Origin: Vibrio algicola
GTDB taxonomy: Bacteria; Pseudomonadota; Gammaproteobacteria; Enterobacterales; Vibrionaceae
Length of the DNA: 64,000 bases
Reading direction: 5' to 3'
NCBI RefSeq assembly: GCF_009601765.2
Contig: NZ_CP045699.1
Location: forward strand, 744,001 to 808,000
The stretch's first letter is position 1, and the number at the start of each line of letters is the position of its first letter. This document shows, one piece after another, positions 54,501 to 64,000 of the stretch. The translations under genes and the position numbers were made by a program. Below the pieces are notes generated by a model, which worked only from the letters and a program-made list of their open reading frames with translations, was not told the DNA's origin and did no database searches.

Positions 54501-55433
54501 GTGGATAAAATTTTCATTGATGAAGCGGTATCTGAACTGCATACCTTACAAGATATGATCCGTTGGACGGTCAGCCGTTTTAACGCGGCGGGGCTATTTT
54601 ATGGTCATGGTACCGACAATTCTTGGGATGAAGCAGTACAACTCATTTTACCAACTTTGTATCTTCCGATTGATGTGCCGCCGCATGTCTTGAACTCACG
54701 TCTCATTCATAGTGAGCGTTTACGCATTGTTGAGCGTGTGATCTTACGAATTAACGAGCGCACACCAACCGCTTATTTAACCAACAAAGCGTGGTTCTGT
54801 GGCTTAGAGTTTTATGTCGATGAGCGTGTATTAGTGCCACGTTCTCCGATTGGTGAGTTGATTGAAAACCAATTCCAACCTTGGTTAACCGAAGAGCCAA
54901 CCCGCATTATGGATTTATGTACTGGCAGCGGTTGTATTGCGATTGCCTGTGCTCATGCTTTCCCAGATGCGGAAGTTGACGCGGTTGATATCTCGGTAGA
55001 CGCTTTAGATGTGGCAGAGCGAAACATTACCGATCACGGTCTTGAGCAGCAAGTGTACCCATTGCGTTCGGATTTATTTAATGATCTGCCAAAAGATCAT
55101 TACAACCTTATTGTCAGTAATCCGCCGTATGTCGATCAAGCGGATATGGATAGTTTGCCACAAGAATTTCGCCATGAACCTGAGCTAGGCTTAGCGGCTG
55201 GCACTGATGGCTTAAAACTCATGCGCCGTATTTTGGCGGATGCACCGGATTATTTAACCGATGATGGTATTTTGATCTGCGAAGTGGGCAACTCAATGGT
55301 GCATGTGATGGAGCAATATCCGCACATTCCATTTACTTGGCTTGAGTTTGAAAATGGTGGTCATGGCGTATTCTTGTTAACACGCCAACAGTTAGTGGAA
55401 CATGCGCAAGAGTTTTCGATTTATAAGCAATAA
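54501..55433 (+). CDS. prmB: Ribosomal protein L3 glutamine methyltransferase PrmB
   Basis: 310-aa methyltransferase that modifies a glutamine of ribosomal protein L3. SAM motif ICTGSG-type [20 protein letters not shown] is near residue 140. The catalytic NPPY is at 207-210 ([15 protein letters not shown]). An N-terminal helical substrate-binding region precedes. It differs from PrmC by the longer N-terminus and by its position upstream of aroC. Confidence 0.94.
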   Translation: MDKIFIDEAVSELHTLQDMIRWTVSRFNAAGLFYGHGTDNSWDEAVQLILPTLYLPIDVPPHVLNSRLIHSERLRIVERVILRINERTPTAYLTNKAWFCGLEFYVDERVLVPRSPIGELIENQFQPWLTEEPTRIMDLCTGSGCIAIACAHAFPDAEVDAVDISVDALDVAERNITDHGLEQQVYPLRSDLFNDLPKDHYNLIVSNPPYVDQADMDSLPQEFRHEPELGLAAGTDGLKLMRRILADAPDYLTDDGILICEVGNSMVHVMEQYPHIPFTWLEFENGGHGVFLLTRQQLVEHAQEFSIYKQ

Positions 55434-55457
55434 CGTGTGATTTCATTATAGAGAATC

Positions 55458-55585
55458 TATACCCGTCTTACTTGAAGCTGCAGCTTTGTTGGCTGCGCTA
55501 ACTCACCCCAATCACTTAGGCAAGCTAAGCTCATGGGGCTTCGTTTACTTGCCGTCTCACTGCAACTTCAATTGCTTTGGGTATA
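55458..55585. repeat. ERIC element, copy 2
   Basis: 128 bp, the standard ERIC length (~127). It runs from TATACCCGTCTTACTTGAAG to TTGGGTATA with the central CTCACCCCAATCACTTA. It is inverted relative to copy 1 at 40.2 kb and complete. It lies between prmB and aroC. Confidence 0.88.
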
Positions 55586-55814
55586 TGTAATGCCAATATT
55601 CCTCGAGTATTGGCATTTTTATTGTCGGTTTCTTTTGAAAAGACACGATTATTTTAAATTATAGGGTTTACAAGTTTGTCACATGACGACACTATCTAAG
55701 CATGAGTAATAAAATTGTTATCAGTGTCATCAACACTGTGTATGCCTAACGTTGTGAGTAATTACGGCAATTTGTGGGTATAGAAGCATATTGAATGAAG
55801 TCAAAGAGGGATTC
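55586..55814. other. aroC upstream region
   Basis: Sequence between the ERIC element and aroC. Nothing recognisable beyond an AGAGGG SD just before the aroC ATG. Confidence 0.4.
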
Positions 55815-56900
55815 ATGGCAGGGAACAGTATTGGTCAACATTTTCGCGTCACAACCTTTGGTGAAAGCCACGGTAAAGCATTAGGTTGTATTGTCGATGG
55901 CTGCCCTCCGGGGTTAGACATTAGCGAAGCCGATTTACAAAAAGATTTGGATCGTCGCCGTCCTGGCACATCACGCTACACCACTGCGCGCCGCGAACCT
56001 GACGAGGTGGAAATTTTAGGCGGTGTATTTGAAGGTCAAACTACCGGTACTTCGATTGGTTTGATGATCAAAAACACCGATCAGCGATCAAAAGATTATT
56101 CAGAGATTATGGATAAATTCCGCCCAGGTCACGCCGATTACACTTACCATCAAAAGTATGGAGTGCGTGATTATCGCGGTGGTGGTCGTTCTTCTGCGCG
56201 TGAAACCGCCATGCGCGTGGCCGCAGGTGGTATCGCGAAGAAGTACCTTAAACAACAATTTGGTATTGAAATTCGAGGCTATTTGTCACAAATGGGCGAT
56301 GTTAGCGTCGATAAAGTCGATTGGGATGAAATTGAAAACAACCCATTCTTCTGCCCAGACGCCGATAAAGTAGCGGCATTTGATGAGTTAATCCGCGATT
56401 TAAAAAAACAGGGTGATTCCATTGGCGCAAAGCTTTCGGTGGTCGCCACCAATGTGCCTGTTGGATTAGGTGAGCCGATTTTCGATCGTTTAGATGCTGA
56501 TATTGCTCATGCATTGATGGGCATTAACGCAGTCAAAGGGGTTGAGATTGGCGATGGTTTTGCGGTGGCCAATCAAAAGGGCAGTCAGCACCGCGATGAA
56601 ATGACGCCGCAAGGGTTTAAATCCAATCACGCAGGTGGCATTTTAGGTGGCATTTCTTCCGGTCAAGATATCGTGGCAAGCATTGCACTAAAACCAACCT
56701 CAAGCATTACCGTACCAGGCGAAACCATCACCCGCCAAGGTGAATCAACCTCGCTTATCACCAAAGGTCGTCATGATCCTTGTGTCGGGATTCGCGCGGT
56801 GCCTATTGCAGAAGCGATGCTGGCGATTGTCTTGATGGATCATTTGTTGCGTCATCGTGGCCAAAATCACGGCGTACAAACACAAACACCAAAGATTTAA
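55815..56900 (+). CDS. aroC: Chorismate synthase
   Basis: 361 aa, exactly the length of E. coli AroC. Converts EPSP to chorismate with reduced FMN. Signatures: [55 protein letters not shown] and [18 protein letters not shown] start at ATG 55815 ([18 protein letters not shown]), not the TTG at 55791. A strong terminator follows. Confidence 0.97.
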   Translation: MAGNSIGQHFRVTTFGESHGKALGCIVDGCPPGLDISEADLQKDLDRRRPGTSRYTTARREPDEVEILGGVFEGQTTGTSIGLMIKNTDQRSKDYSEIMDKFRPGHADYTYHQKYGVRDYRGGGRSSARETAMRVAAGGIAKKYLKQQFGIEIRGYLSQMGDVSVDKVDWDEIENNPFFCPDADKVAAFDELIRDLKKQGDSIGAKLSVVATNVPVGLGEPIFDRLDADIAHALMGINAVKGVEIGDGFAVANQKGSQHRDEMTPQGFKSNHAGGILGGISSGQDIVASIALKPTSSITVPGETITRQGESTSLITKGRHDPCVGIRAVPIAEAMLAIVLMDHLLRHRGQNHGVQTQTPKI

Positions 56901-56947
56901 TCCCTGCGGATTGAAGAAAAAAGCTTAGGTTTAAAATAAACAAAATG

Positions 56948-56991
56948 AATGGCTTATCTGCTTTTATTTAAAAGTGGGTAAGCCATTTTTT
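56948..56991 (+). terminator. aroC terminator
   Basis: AATGGCTTA/TAAGCCATT outer stem with an inner CTTTT/AAAAG stem and a T-run, about 48 nt after aroC. Confidence 0.75.
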
Positions 56992-57104
56992 GTTGGTGCT
57001 TTGACAGCGAAGTATCATTAAAAATTATCCCGATAGATTAAACTTTACCTAAGATAAAAAAGTAAGGACAATGTGCCTTTATGTTGTATTAAAAGAATCA
57101 CGCC

Positions 57105-57644
57105 ATGCCAGAATCACGTCATCAATATCCCGATATCATTCGCATCTTTAACCAAACTTTTTCTGGGTCATATAATACTCAGTTAGAACTTGGTGGGGAT
57201 GAGCCTATTTACTTACCTGCCGATGAGAAAATTGCTCATCATCGTATTCTCTTTGCGCGAGGTTTTTACGCCTCGGCGATGCATGAAATCGCCCATTGGT
57301 GTGTCGCCGGACCAAAGCGTCGCTTATTAGAAGATTTTGGTTATTGGTATGAACCGGATGGGCGTACCGAGCAAGTCCAAGCTGAATTTGAAAAGGTCGA
57401 AGTTCGCCCGCAAGCTTATGAGTGGATTTTATCGGTGAGCGCCGGTTTTCCCTTTACGGTCAGTTGTGACAATTTACATGGCGATTTTGAACCAGATCGT
57501 TTAACGTTTATGGCAACAGTGCAAGCAGAAGTGTTAAGCATTTTACAACAAGGCTTGCCTTTGCGAGTCAAAATGCTGTCGGATGCGCTGCGTGATGTTT
57601 ATCAAATCCCAGAATTACACCCAACCCAATTTATTGTTAAGTAA
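57105..57644 (+). CDS. epmC: Elongation factor P hydroxylase EpmC
   Basis: 179-aa YfcM/EpmC family protein, which hydroxylates the beta-lysyl-lysine of EF-P. The metal-binding motif HEIAH is at residues 60-64 (SAMHEIAHWCVAGPKRR). Conserved features include DFGYWYEPDGRTEQVQAEFE and the C-terminal ELHPTQF. Followed at 10 nt by yfcL, an operon pair also seen in enterobacteria. Confidence 0.93.
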   Translation: MPESRHQYPDIIRIFNQTFSGSYNTQLELGGDEPIYLPADEKIAHHRILFARGFYASAMHEIAHWCVAGPKRRLLEDFGYWYEPDGRTEQVQAEFEKVEVRPQAYEWILSVSAGFPFTVSCDNLHGDFEPDRLTFMATVQAEVLSILQQGLPLRVKMLSDALRDVYQIPELHPTQFIVK

Positions 57645-57654
57645 TGAGTAACGG

Positions 57655-57918
57655 ATGATCATTGAATTAGAAGAACAATTATTAGAAGCGATTGATAACA
57701 CAGTAGAAACCGCATCAGACGATGAATTATTTGCTGGTGGCTATTTGCGTGGCCATATCTCGCTGGCGGCGGCCGATTGTGAACTTGAAGGTATTCAAGA
57801 CATTGCAGTGTTCAAACAGCGAACTCAAGCCAGTTTGGATGCGGCGCGCAACGAACTCACCCCAGCCGATCAACTAATAGTCGCAACACTGTGGCAGCGT
57901 TTGAACCAAGCGGTTTAA
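57655..57918 (+). CDS. yfcL: YfcL-family protein
   Basis: 87-aa soluble acidic protein of the YfcL family, function unknown. Helical throughout, with GGYLRGHISLAAADCELEGI as the family-like central region. Co-transcribed with epmC. Confidence 0.88.
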   Translation: MIIELEEQLLEAIDNTVETASDDELFAGGYLRGHISLAAADCELEGIQDIAVFKQRTQASLDAARNELTPADQLIVATLWQRLNQAV

Positions 57919-57996
57919 CGTTACACCTTCGGTCATTACTATCTGGTTATATAATAACTTTGATGGGATGATTACTTTTTTAGACAGGGAGTCCGT

Positions 57997-58524
57997 ATGA
58001 AAATTATCGTTTTTGGTGCAAGTTCAAGCTTCAACTCAATTAATAAAGCATTAGCCGCTTATACCGCCAACTTAGTGCCAGGTGCAGAGGTTGAAGTGTT
58101 GGATCTGAACGATTTTCCTGTGCCGATGTTTAGTACTGATACTGAAAAAGAAATCGGTCGTCCTGATGGTGCGAAGGCCTATTTTGCGAAATTAGAAAGT
58201 GCTGACGCCTTTGTTATTTCACTGGCAGAGCATAACGGGACTTATACTGCTGCTTATAAAAACTTGTTTGATTGGGCATCTCGCATTAATCAGCAAATGT
58301 TTGCGCATAAGCCAGTGGTGTATTTAGCTACCAGTCCGGGCCCTAGCGGCGCAAAAAGTGTCTTAGCTCAAGCGACAGGTTCTGCGCCTTTTTTCCATGC
58401 AGAGGTTAAAGCATCGGTATCGATCCCAAGCTTTTTTGATGTGTTTGATATCGAAAGCGGTAAGCCAAAAGATGAGGCCACGCAAGCCCAATTGATGGCG
58501 GCAGCGGTGGCATTAACTGCGTAA
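57997..58524 (+). CDS. NADPH-dependent FMN reductase family protein
   Basis: 175-aa flavodoxin-like fold protein of the NADPH-dependent FMN reductase family. The N-terminal phosphate loop is VFGASSSFNSINKALAAYTA; the flavin-contacting loop is SLAEHNGTYTAAYKNLFDW. It is probably a quinone, chromate or azo-type reductase; the substrate cannot be told. A terminator shared with mnmC follows. Confidence 0.86.
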   Translation: MKIIVFGASSSFNSINKALAAYTANLVPGAEVEVLDLNDFPVPMFSTDTEKEIGRPDGAKAYFAKLESADAFVISLAEHNGTYTAAYKNLFDWASRINQQMFAHKPVVYLATSPGPSGAKSVLAQATGSAPFFHAEVKASVSIPSFFDVFDIESGKPKDEATQAQLMAAAVALTA

Positions 58525-58552
58525 AATATAACGCCGAAGGGTGATTTAAAAA

Positions 58553-58582
58553 AAAGGTGTTGATCGTGAGATCAACACCTTT
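58553..58582. terminator. Bidirectional terminator between FMN reductase and mnmC
   Basis: 13-bp stem AAAGGTGTTGATC/GATCAACACCTTT with GTGA loop; A-run before and T-rich after. Confidence 0.85.
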
Positions 58583-58601
58583 GTTATTTTCGCCGCGGTT
58601 G

Positions 58602-60707
58602 TTAGCTTTCGATAGGTCGGCCTTTCAACATTCTTCGTACCCACATTCTGGCGGGGTGCAGTTTTTCTAATATCTCATTTGGCAAAGGCAGCGGATCGCC
58701 CACGATTTGTGAGGCTAAGGTTTCTGCCAATAGTGGCGCAGAGCATAAACCGCGAGCGCCTAGTCCCACCATACAAAATAGATTTGGATACTGTGGGATC
58801 TCAGGCATTAATTCTGGTTTCGTGCGCAAAATTTGTGGATCGATTTGACGATAACTTTCTGCGACAGGTTCAAATTGACACACGTTACCAATAAACGGTA
58901 GGTGATCGCGAGTAACGCTGCGAATACCTTGACGCGCTTGGTTATCACTAATGTTCACTTCAAGTGGCCAAGTTTGATTGGGCACGCAATTGACTAAACG
59001 TTCGGCATTGCTGAGTTGCGCTTGAGGATCAAAGTTATGGTCGATGTTATTACGATCATAACTTGCGCCAATACAATGGTGCGCATTGTTGGGGTTTTGT
59101 GGCGTCATGTAACCATCATAACAAAGTACAGTGTTCAATTTTTGTAAGTTTGGCGTGGTTGGGGTATGGCTAACCTGGCCTTTTACCGGCGTAGCCGCAA
59201 TAGCCTTTAGTTGTTTAAAGCGATGAAATTGATGGCCATTCGCTACCACCACGGTTTGGTGTTTGAATGTTTGCGTGGCGGTTTTCAGTTGCCAACATTG
59301 CGTTTGCTCACACCACTCTAATGACTCAATTCGAGTATTAAAATGGGCTTGAAAACGGTCACTTTGTTGCAATGCTTGAATGGTGTTTTGGGTTAACTGT
59401 TGTGGACATAACCACCCGCCGAGCGGATAAAACACGCTTTCCATCTCGATATCTAAACCGATGGTTTGCGCAGTTTGTTTGGTATCTAATGCTTGAATAA
59501 AACTGGCGGGATACCCATTGGTGAGCATTTTATCGAGTTTGCCTTTGGCTTTCTCGCTCCACGCCAATTGAGTGACACCGCAAAAATCATGATCGAATTC
59601 AATATTTTGCGCCGCTTGCAACACAAATTGACGGGCGTATAAAAAAGCGGGAGCAAAAAATCGATTTAAAGGCGCGTCCGGTTCGGCAACCAAAGGGTAT
59701 AACGCGCCTTGTCGATTGCCAGAAGCGCCGAGTGCGGCAACATCATCCTCGCAATACAAAGTGACAGCTAACCCACGACGATGCAATGCTTGGGCGAGTG
59801 TGGCACTGGCAACGCCGCCGCCAATAATCGCAATGCTGCTTGATGCAAGACGATGATTGCCTTCTGAGTCATGGTCCGCTGCTGAGTTATCGTTATCGGA
59901 TGAAAATATCGAAGCCGGATGGCGGGCAAACCAAGGCGGTATATTGGCATTAGCGCGTCTTTGTTCAGGGGTTTGAGGCTTGAGGCAACCTGCAATCATT
60001 TCGCGCTTGGTGCCAAAGCCTTTGACTTTTTTCATCTCAAAACCGGCATCGATTAAGCCGCGACGCACAAAACCAGCGGCGGTAAAAGTGGCGCAAGTGC
60101 CTTGTTGTTTAGTGATGGCGGCCATACCCGTAAATAATGCGTCATTCCACATGTCTTTATTTTTACTTGGTGCGAAACCGTCTAAGAACCATGCATCGAC
60201 CACGCCATCTTGGTTGTGGGCAATTTGCGGGAGATTATCGTGAATATCACCAAACCAGAGATCGAGCGTGATCATGCCATCGGCTAACACTAATCGCTGA
60301 CATTCAGGGATCGCAACAGGGTAAATGGCTTGTAATTGCTGGGCATAATCAGCCAGTTCTGGCCACGCAGCATGGGCTTTTTTTAAATCATCGAGACTGA
60401 CAGGGAATTTTTCGAAGCTGATAAAGTGTAACTGTTTGAGACAAGCTTGCGGATGTTGAGATCTAAACGATTCAAATTGCTGCCACACGGCCAAAAAATT
60501 TAACCCAGTACCAAAGCCCGTTTCTGCGATGGTAAAGCGAGGTTGGGGGAAGTGTTGCCAACGTTCTGGCAAATGGTTTTGTTTAATGAAAACGTAGCGA
60601 CTTTCTTCCAGTCCATTGGCGTTAGAGAAGTAAATATCATCAAATTGATGAGAGATCGGCGTGCCAGATTCATTCCAATCGAGTTTCGCATTTTGTATAG
60701 AACTCAT
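58602..60707 (-). CDS. mnmC: Bifunctional tRNA mnm5s2U34 biosynthesis protein MnmC
   Basis: 701-aa bifunctional enzyme completing 5-methylaminomethyl-2-thiouridine at the tRNA wobble position. The N-terminal methyltransferase domain has [17 protein letters not shown] near residue 60 and [17 protein letters not shown]. The C-terminal FAD oxidoreductase domain has [20 protein letters not shown] and [15 protein letters not shown]. Starting from ATG 60707 ([16 protein letters not shown] 4 nt upstream) rather than 60719, which has no SD. Divergent from fabB. Confidence 0.94.
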   Translation of the reverse strand: MSSIQNAKLDWNESGTPISHQFDDIYFSNANGLEESRYVFIKQNHLPERWQHFPQPRFTIAETGFGTGLNFLAVWQQFESFRSQHPQACLKQLHFISFEKFPVSLDDLKKAHAAWPELADYAQQLQAIYPVAIPECQRLVLADGMITLDLWFGDIHDNLPQIAHNQDGVVDAWFLDGFAPSKNKDMWNDALFTGMAAITKQQGTCATFTAAGFVRRGLIDAGFEMKKVKGFGTKREMIAGCLKPQTPEQRRANANIPPWFARHPASIFSSDNDNSAADHDSEGNHRLASSSIAIIGGGVASATLAQALHRRGLAVTLYCEDDVAALGASGNRQGALYPLVAEPDAPLNRFFAPAFLYARQFVLQAAQNIEFDHDFCGVTQLAWSEKAKGKLDKMLTNGYPASFIQALDTKQTAQTIGLDIEMESVFYPLGGWLCPQQLTQNTIQALQQSDRFQAHFNTRIESLEWCEQTQCWQLKTATQTFKHQTVVVANGHQFHRFKQLKAIAATPVKGQVSHTPTTPNLQKLNTVLCYDGYMTPQNPNNAHHCIGASYDRNNIDHNFDPQAQLSNAERLVNCVPNQTWPLEVNISDNQARQGIRSVTRDHLPFIGNVCQFEPVAESYRQIDPQILRTKPELMPEIPQYPNLFCMVGLGARGLCSAPLLAETLASQIVGDPLPLPNEILEKLHPARMWVRRMLKGRPIES

Positions 60708-60899
60708 AATACCTGTCATTTTGGGTCGATTTAGGGCTATTATATACCCATTACGCGACCTTTATTGATCGAGAAGCGCCTGTATTGCCAATTTTAATGA
60801 TGAAATAGCAATACAAAAGGGAAAAATTAGGAAAGCTGACCACTTAGTAAGAGTAAGTCAGTTATCATTTACACGATTTTTGAATTATAGGAATGTCAC

Positions 60900-62123
60900 A
60901 TGAAACGAGCCGTCATCACTGGTCTAGGCATTGTATCTAGTATTGGTAATAACGTAGAAGAAGTATTAGCGTCTTTAAAAACAGGTAAATCTGGCATTAG
61001 TGCTTCAGAGCAATTTAAAGAAGCCGGTCTTCGTTCTCATGTTTGGGGTGAGCTAAAAATCACACCAAGCGATTTTATCGACCGTAAACAAATGCGCTTT
61101 ATGGGCGATACTGCTTCTTATGCATTCCTTGCAATGCAACAAGCAGTGGAAGATTCTCAGTTACCTGAAGACCAAGTATCAAATGATCGTACCGGTCTTG
61201 TTGCTGGCTCTGGTGGTATTTCTTCACAAAACCAAGTGATCTCAGTGGATACTATCCGTGAGAAAGGCGTAAAGCGCGTGGGTCCTTACATGGTTCCTCG
61301 TACTATGGCGTCAACGGTTTCAGCTTGTCTTGCCACGCCATTTAAAATTCGTGGCGTTAACTACACCATGAGTTCAGCTTGTGCGACTTCAGCACACTGT
61401 ATCGGTCACGCATTAGAGCTTATCCAACTTGGCAAACAAGATGTGGTATTTGCTGGTGGTGGTGAAGAGCTTCACTGGTCTTCTGCCATGATGTTTGATG
61501 CGATGGGTGCATTATCAACTAAGTTTAATGATCAGCCTGAAAAAGCTTCTCGTACTTATGATGCAAACCGTGATGGTTTTGTTATCTCTGGTGGCGGCGG
61601 TATGGTTGTGGTTGAAGAACTGGAACATGCTCTTGCTCGTGGCGCAAAAATTTACGGCGAAATCGTAGGTTACGGCGCAACATCAGACGGCTATGATATG
61701 GTCGCTCCTTCTGGTGAAGGCGCGGTTCGTTGCATGAAGATGGCAATGGAAAATGTCGATTCTATCGATTACGTTAACACCCACGGTACTTCTACTCCGG
61801 TTGGTGATGTAAAAGAGCTTGGCGCGATCCAAGAAGTATTTGGTAAAGACAGCGGCGGCAAATGCCCTGCGATTTCAGCCACCAAAGCCATGACAGGTCA
61901 CGCACTTGGCGCGGCGGGTGTACATGAAGCGATTTACTCAACGCTGATGCTACAACATAGCTTTATTGCCCCAAGTATCAACGTCGAAACGCTTGATCCT
62001 GCCGCAGAGGGTTTAGATATTGTGACAGAACCTCGCGAGCAAGAACTCAACACGGTTATGTCTAACAGCTTTGGTTTTGGTGGCACAAACGCCACACTTG
62101 TTATCAAGAAATACCAAGCGTAA
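60900..62123 (+). CDS. fabB: 3-oxoacyl-ACP synthase I FabB
   Basis: 407-aa condensing enzyme for fatty-acid elongation and unsaturated fatty-acid synthesis. The active-site cysteine is C161 in [15 protein letters not shown]. The two histidines lie in [14 protein letters not shown] and [11 protein letters not shown], and the C-terminal glycine loop is [14 protein letters not shown]. Length and motifs distinguish KAS I from FabF. Located upstream of pdxB, with a terminator between. Confidence 0.96.
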   Translation: MKRAVITGLGIVSSIGNNVEEVLASLKTGKSGISASEQFKEAGLRSHVWGELKITPSDFIDRKQMRFMGDTASYAFLAMQQAVEDSQLPEDQVSNDRTGLVAGSGGISSQNQVISVDTIREKGVKRVGPYMVPRTMASTVSACLATPFKIRGVNYTMSSACATSAHCIGHALELIQLGKQDVVFAGGGEELHWSSAMMFDAMGALSTKFNDQPEKASRTYDANRDGFVISGGGGMVVVEELEHALARGAKIYGEIVGYGATSDGYDMVAPSGEGAVRCMKMAMENVDSIDYVNTHGTSTPVGDVKELGAIQEVFGKDSGGKCPAISATKAMTGHALGAAGVHEAIYSTLMLQHSFIAPSINVETLDPAAEGLDIVTEPREQELNTVMSNSFGFGGTNATLVIKKYQA

Positions 62124-62157
62124 TATCCTTAGCCAATAAACGGCTTAGTGTATTGAT

Positions 62158-62187
62158 AAATCCTCGGCTTAGGCTGGGGATTTTTTG
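62158..62187 (+). terminator. fabB terminator
   Basis: AAATCC/GGATTT outer stem with wobble pairs inside and a run of six T, 34 nt after fabB. Confidence 0.7.
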
Positions 62188-62385
62188 TATTATAAGTCAT
62201 CTAATTACTTTGATTGGTCGAATATTAATTCAGTCCAGTATCGTTCCATCCATATTGTTGACGTAGAAAAGTGTCAAAAGAACAGGGAGGTTCTTTTCCA
62301 AGTGTCCATGGAGGGTTTAAACGGCTTTTTGGAATTAATAATTTTGGATGAGAACTTAATCAAATTGTACAATCATCCAGTGTGA
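62185..62385 (+). CDS. Hypothetical 66-aa ORF between fabB and pdxB
   Basis: The frame from TTG 62185 to the stop at 62385 is protein-like (YRSIHIVDVEKCQKNREVLF, GFLELIILDENLIKLYNHP), with a C-terminal half of plausible beta-strand character. Its TTG overlaps the T-run of the fabB terminator and no SD is visible, so it may be the 3' end of a lost gene. It ends 9 nt before pdxB. I recognise no family. Confidence 0.3.
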   Translation: MYYKSSNYFDWSNINSVQYRSIHIVDVEKCQKNREVLFQVSMEGLNGFLELIILDENLIKLYNHPV

Positions 62386-62394
62386 GAGTCTGTA

Positions 62395-63663
62395 ATGAAA
62401 ATAGTCATCGATGAAAACATGCCGTATGCCGAAGCGTTATTTAGTCAACTTAGTGAAGTGAAGATGCTGCCGGGGCGAACGATGACAGCCGATGATTTGG
62501 TGGATGTTGATGCGCTAATGATCCGTTCGGTTACCAAGGTCAATGCCCAATTATTGAGTAAAGCCAATAAACTGAAATTTGTCGGTACTGCGACCGCAGG
62601 GCAAGATCATGTCGATAAAGCACTGCTGGCCCAAAAAGGGATTTATTTCACCTCTGCACCCGGTTGCAATAAAGTTGGTGTAACAGAATATGTGTTTAGC
62701 GTATTGATGGTCTTGGCGCAGCAACATGGTTTTTGTGTGTTTGATAAAACCATAGGCATTGTTGGCGCAGGGCAGGTAGGTTCTTATTTAGCTCAATGTA
62801 TGACTGGGCTGGGCTTTAAGGTGTTACTAAACGATCCGCCTAAGCAGCAACAATTTAAGCAGCAACAAAATAAGCAATCACACGCCGAGCAACAGCAAGC
62901 TGACAGCCGAGAGTTTGTTGAATTAGACAACTTATTAGAGCAAGCTGATGTGGTCTGTCTGCATACCCCGATCACTAAAGATGGCGATCACCCCACTCAC
63001 CATTTAATCGATGCTAAGCGCCTTAATGCATTGCGTGCAGATCAAATCTTGATCAACGCAGCGCGTGGACCCGTGGTCGACAATCAAGCGTTAAAAGCAC
63101 GTTTACAGCAACAAGATGGCTTTATTGCAGTATTGGATGTATTTGAATTTGAGCCGCAAGTGGATTTGGAATTATTGCCGTTATTGGCCTTTGCGACGCC
63201 GCATATTGCAGGCTACGGATTAGAAGGTAAAGCGCGTGGCACCACTATGATCTTTAATGCCTATTGTGAGTTTCTTAACTTGCCAAATCGCGCCAATGCT
63301 AGTGAATTATTACCCGTTGCGCCAATCCCACAAGTTCAGTTATCAACAGGTTGGAGTGAAGATCGCGAGAAAACACAAGCATTACTGCACAATTTGACTC
63401 AGTTGATTTATGATGTGCGCCACGATGATGCGGTTTTTCGCCGAGAAATGTCACGATTAGATGGAAAAGCACAAGCACAGGCCTTTGATCGCTTGCGCAA
63501 ACAATACTGGGATCGCCGAGAATACAGTGCGATTCGCTTGGTTTGTATTGATAAAGCCGTTCCGACATCGACAACTGTGACAGCATCGACAGCGGCGATA
63601 GATCTTACGCCATTTGCATCTTTAGGTTTTAACATTGAGGTTTTACATGAGTCAAAAATTTAA
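62395..63663 (+). CDS. pdxB: Erythronate-4-phosphate dehydrogenase PdxB
   Basis: 422-aa NAD-dependent dehydrogenase of pyridoxal phosphate biosynthesis. Signatures: [34 protein letters not shown]-binding [16 protein letters not shown], and [15 protein letters not shown]. coli PdxB is 378 aa. Part of the extra length is a polar Gln/Lys-rich insert just after the Rossmann dinucleotide strand ([20 protein letters not shown], about residues 144-163). Overlaps usg by 17 nt. Confidence 0.94.
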   Translation: MKIVIDENMPYAEALFSQLSEVKMLPGRTMTADDLVDVDALMIRSVTKVNAQLLSKANKLKFVGTATAGQDHVDKALLAQKGIYFTSAPGCNKVGVTEYVFSVLMVLAQQHGFCVFDKTIGIVGAGQVGSYLAQCMTGLGFKVLLNDPPKQQQFKQQQNKQSHAEQQQADSREFVELDNLLEQADVVCLHTPITKDGDHPTHHLIDAKRLNALRADQILINAARGPVVDNQALKARLQQQDGFIAVLDVFEFEPQVDLELLPLLAFATPHIAGYGLEGKARGTTMIFNAYCEFLNLPNRANASELLPVAPIPQVQLSTGWSEDREKTQALLHNLTQLIYDVRHDDAVFRREMSRLDGKAQAQAFDRLRKQYWDRREYSAIRLVCIDKAVPTSTTVTASTAAIDLTPFASLGFNIEVLHESKI

Positions 63664-64000
63664 CATTGCTATTTTCGGTGCTACTGGCGCAGTTGGTGAA
63701 GCTATTCTTGAAGTATTAAAAGAACGTGATTTTCCAATTGCGGAACTGTTTTTACTCGCAACAGAAGAGAGTGAAGGTAAAAGCTACCGTTATGATGGTA
63801 AAACAGCCCATGTGAACAGTGTAGAAGATTTTGATTGGTCACAAGTACAAATTGCCTTTTTTGCTAACGATGCAGAACAAGCTGAGAAATGGGCACCTAT
63901 TGCCAGTGACGAAGGAGTGATCGTGATCGATAGCTCACCGAAGTATCGCTACGACTACGATGTACCTCTTGTGGTACCAGATGTGAACCCAGAAGCGATT
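63647..64000 (+). CDS. usg: Aspartate-semialdehyde dehydrogenase-like protein Usg, partial
   Basis: The first 118 codons lie in the window; the 3' end is cut off. Begins [20 protein letters not shown], with [13 protein letters not shown] near the edge. It aligns with E. coli USG-1, an Asd-fold protein encoded after pdxB (pdxB-usg-truA). Usg is not known to have Asd activity; catalytic residues lie beyond the window. Confidence 0.88.
   Translation, partial: MSQKFNIAIFGATGAVGEAILEVLKERDFPIAELFLLATEESEGKSYRYDGKTAHVNSVEDFDWSQVQIAFFANDAEQAEKWAPIASDEGVIVIDSSPKYRYDYDVPLVVPDVNPEAI

Overview
The window looks like about 64 kb of a chromosome from Vibrionaceae, most likely a low-GC Vibrio. I infer this from protein content and gene order: copA near gltX, a DUF3450-ttpC-exbB2-exbD2-tonB2-TPR block, ccmABCDEFGHI, fadL with a DUF3379/sigma-factor pair and fadIJ, smrB-prmB-aroC-epmC-yfcL, and fabB-pdxB-usg. 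Nothing looks like a prophage, an intact IS or a CRISPR array. Most genes are conserved. The unusual content lies in the intergenic DNA and in a few decaying or accessory genes.

Layout. 1-4.0 kb: LysR regulator divergent from a secreted alkyl sulfatase, then smrA. 4.1-4.7 kb: one intact tRNA-Pro inside a decaying array of tRNA-Pro copies. 4.8-9.1 kb: SpoU methyltransferase, TraB/GumN protein and copper exporter CopA with a CueR-type promoter. 9.8-13.1 kb: ChiP/OprD-type porin and gltX, separated by a structured, possibly sRNA-encoding region. 13.2-18.8 kb: a small secreted peptide divergent from the TonB2/TtpC operon, with a Fur box between them. 19-21.8 kb: TPR protein, YegD chaperone, DUF938 methyltransferase. 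21.9-28.1 kb: fhu hydroxamate-siderophore operon (receptor, fhuC, fhuD, fhuB) with its own Fur box and a pile of repeats between fhuC and fhuD. 28.3-32.6 kb: an ABC exporter split in two, a GGDEF fragment, tRNA-Arg(CCU) and a DUF2254 membrane protein. 32.9-40.0 kb: complete cytochrome c maturation operon. 40.4-48.1 kb: mlaA, fadL, DUF3379 and sigma factor, fadIJ. 48.3-50 kb: 5'-truncated Cache-GGDEF protein and a HigBA toxin-antitoxin pair. 50-64 kb: M16 protease, sixA, smrB, prmB, aroC, epmC, yfcL, FMN reductase, mnmC, fabB, pdxB and the start of usg.

How the genes work together. Two Fur-controlled units form one iron-uptake route: the TonB2/TtpC system can energise the outer-membrane siderophore receptor whose ligand FhuD, FhuB and FhuC then import. 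FadL, FadI and FadJ form a fatty-acid uptake and degradation set, and both loci carry candidate FadR operators. The ccm operon matures c-type cytochromes.

I did not find an obvious new multi-gene system. The best leads are the decaying tRNA-Pro array, a dispersed 72-105 bp repeat seen twice (once with a hairpin insertion), the three-repeat stack inside the fhu operon, the split ABC exporter, a candidate sRNA upstream of gltX, the 51-residue secreted peptide facing the TonB2 operon, and a HigBA locus whose toxin mRNA may be leaderless. Start codons were re-chosen for many genes from Shine-Dalgarno (SD) spacing and family lengths. All homology statements come from recognising protein sequence, not from a search.
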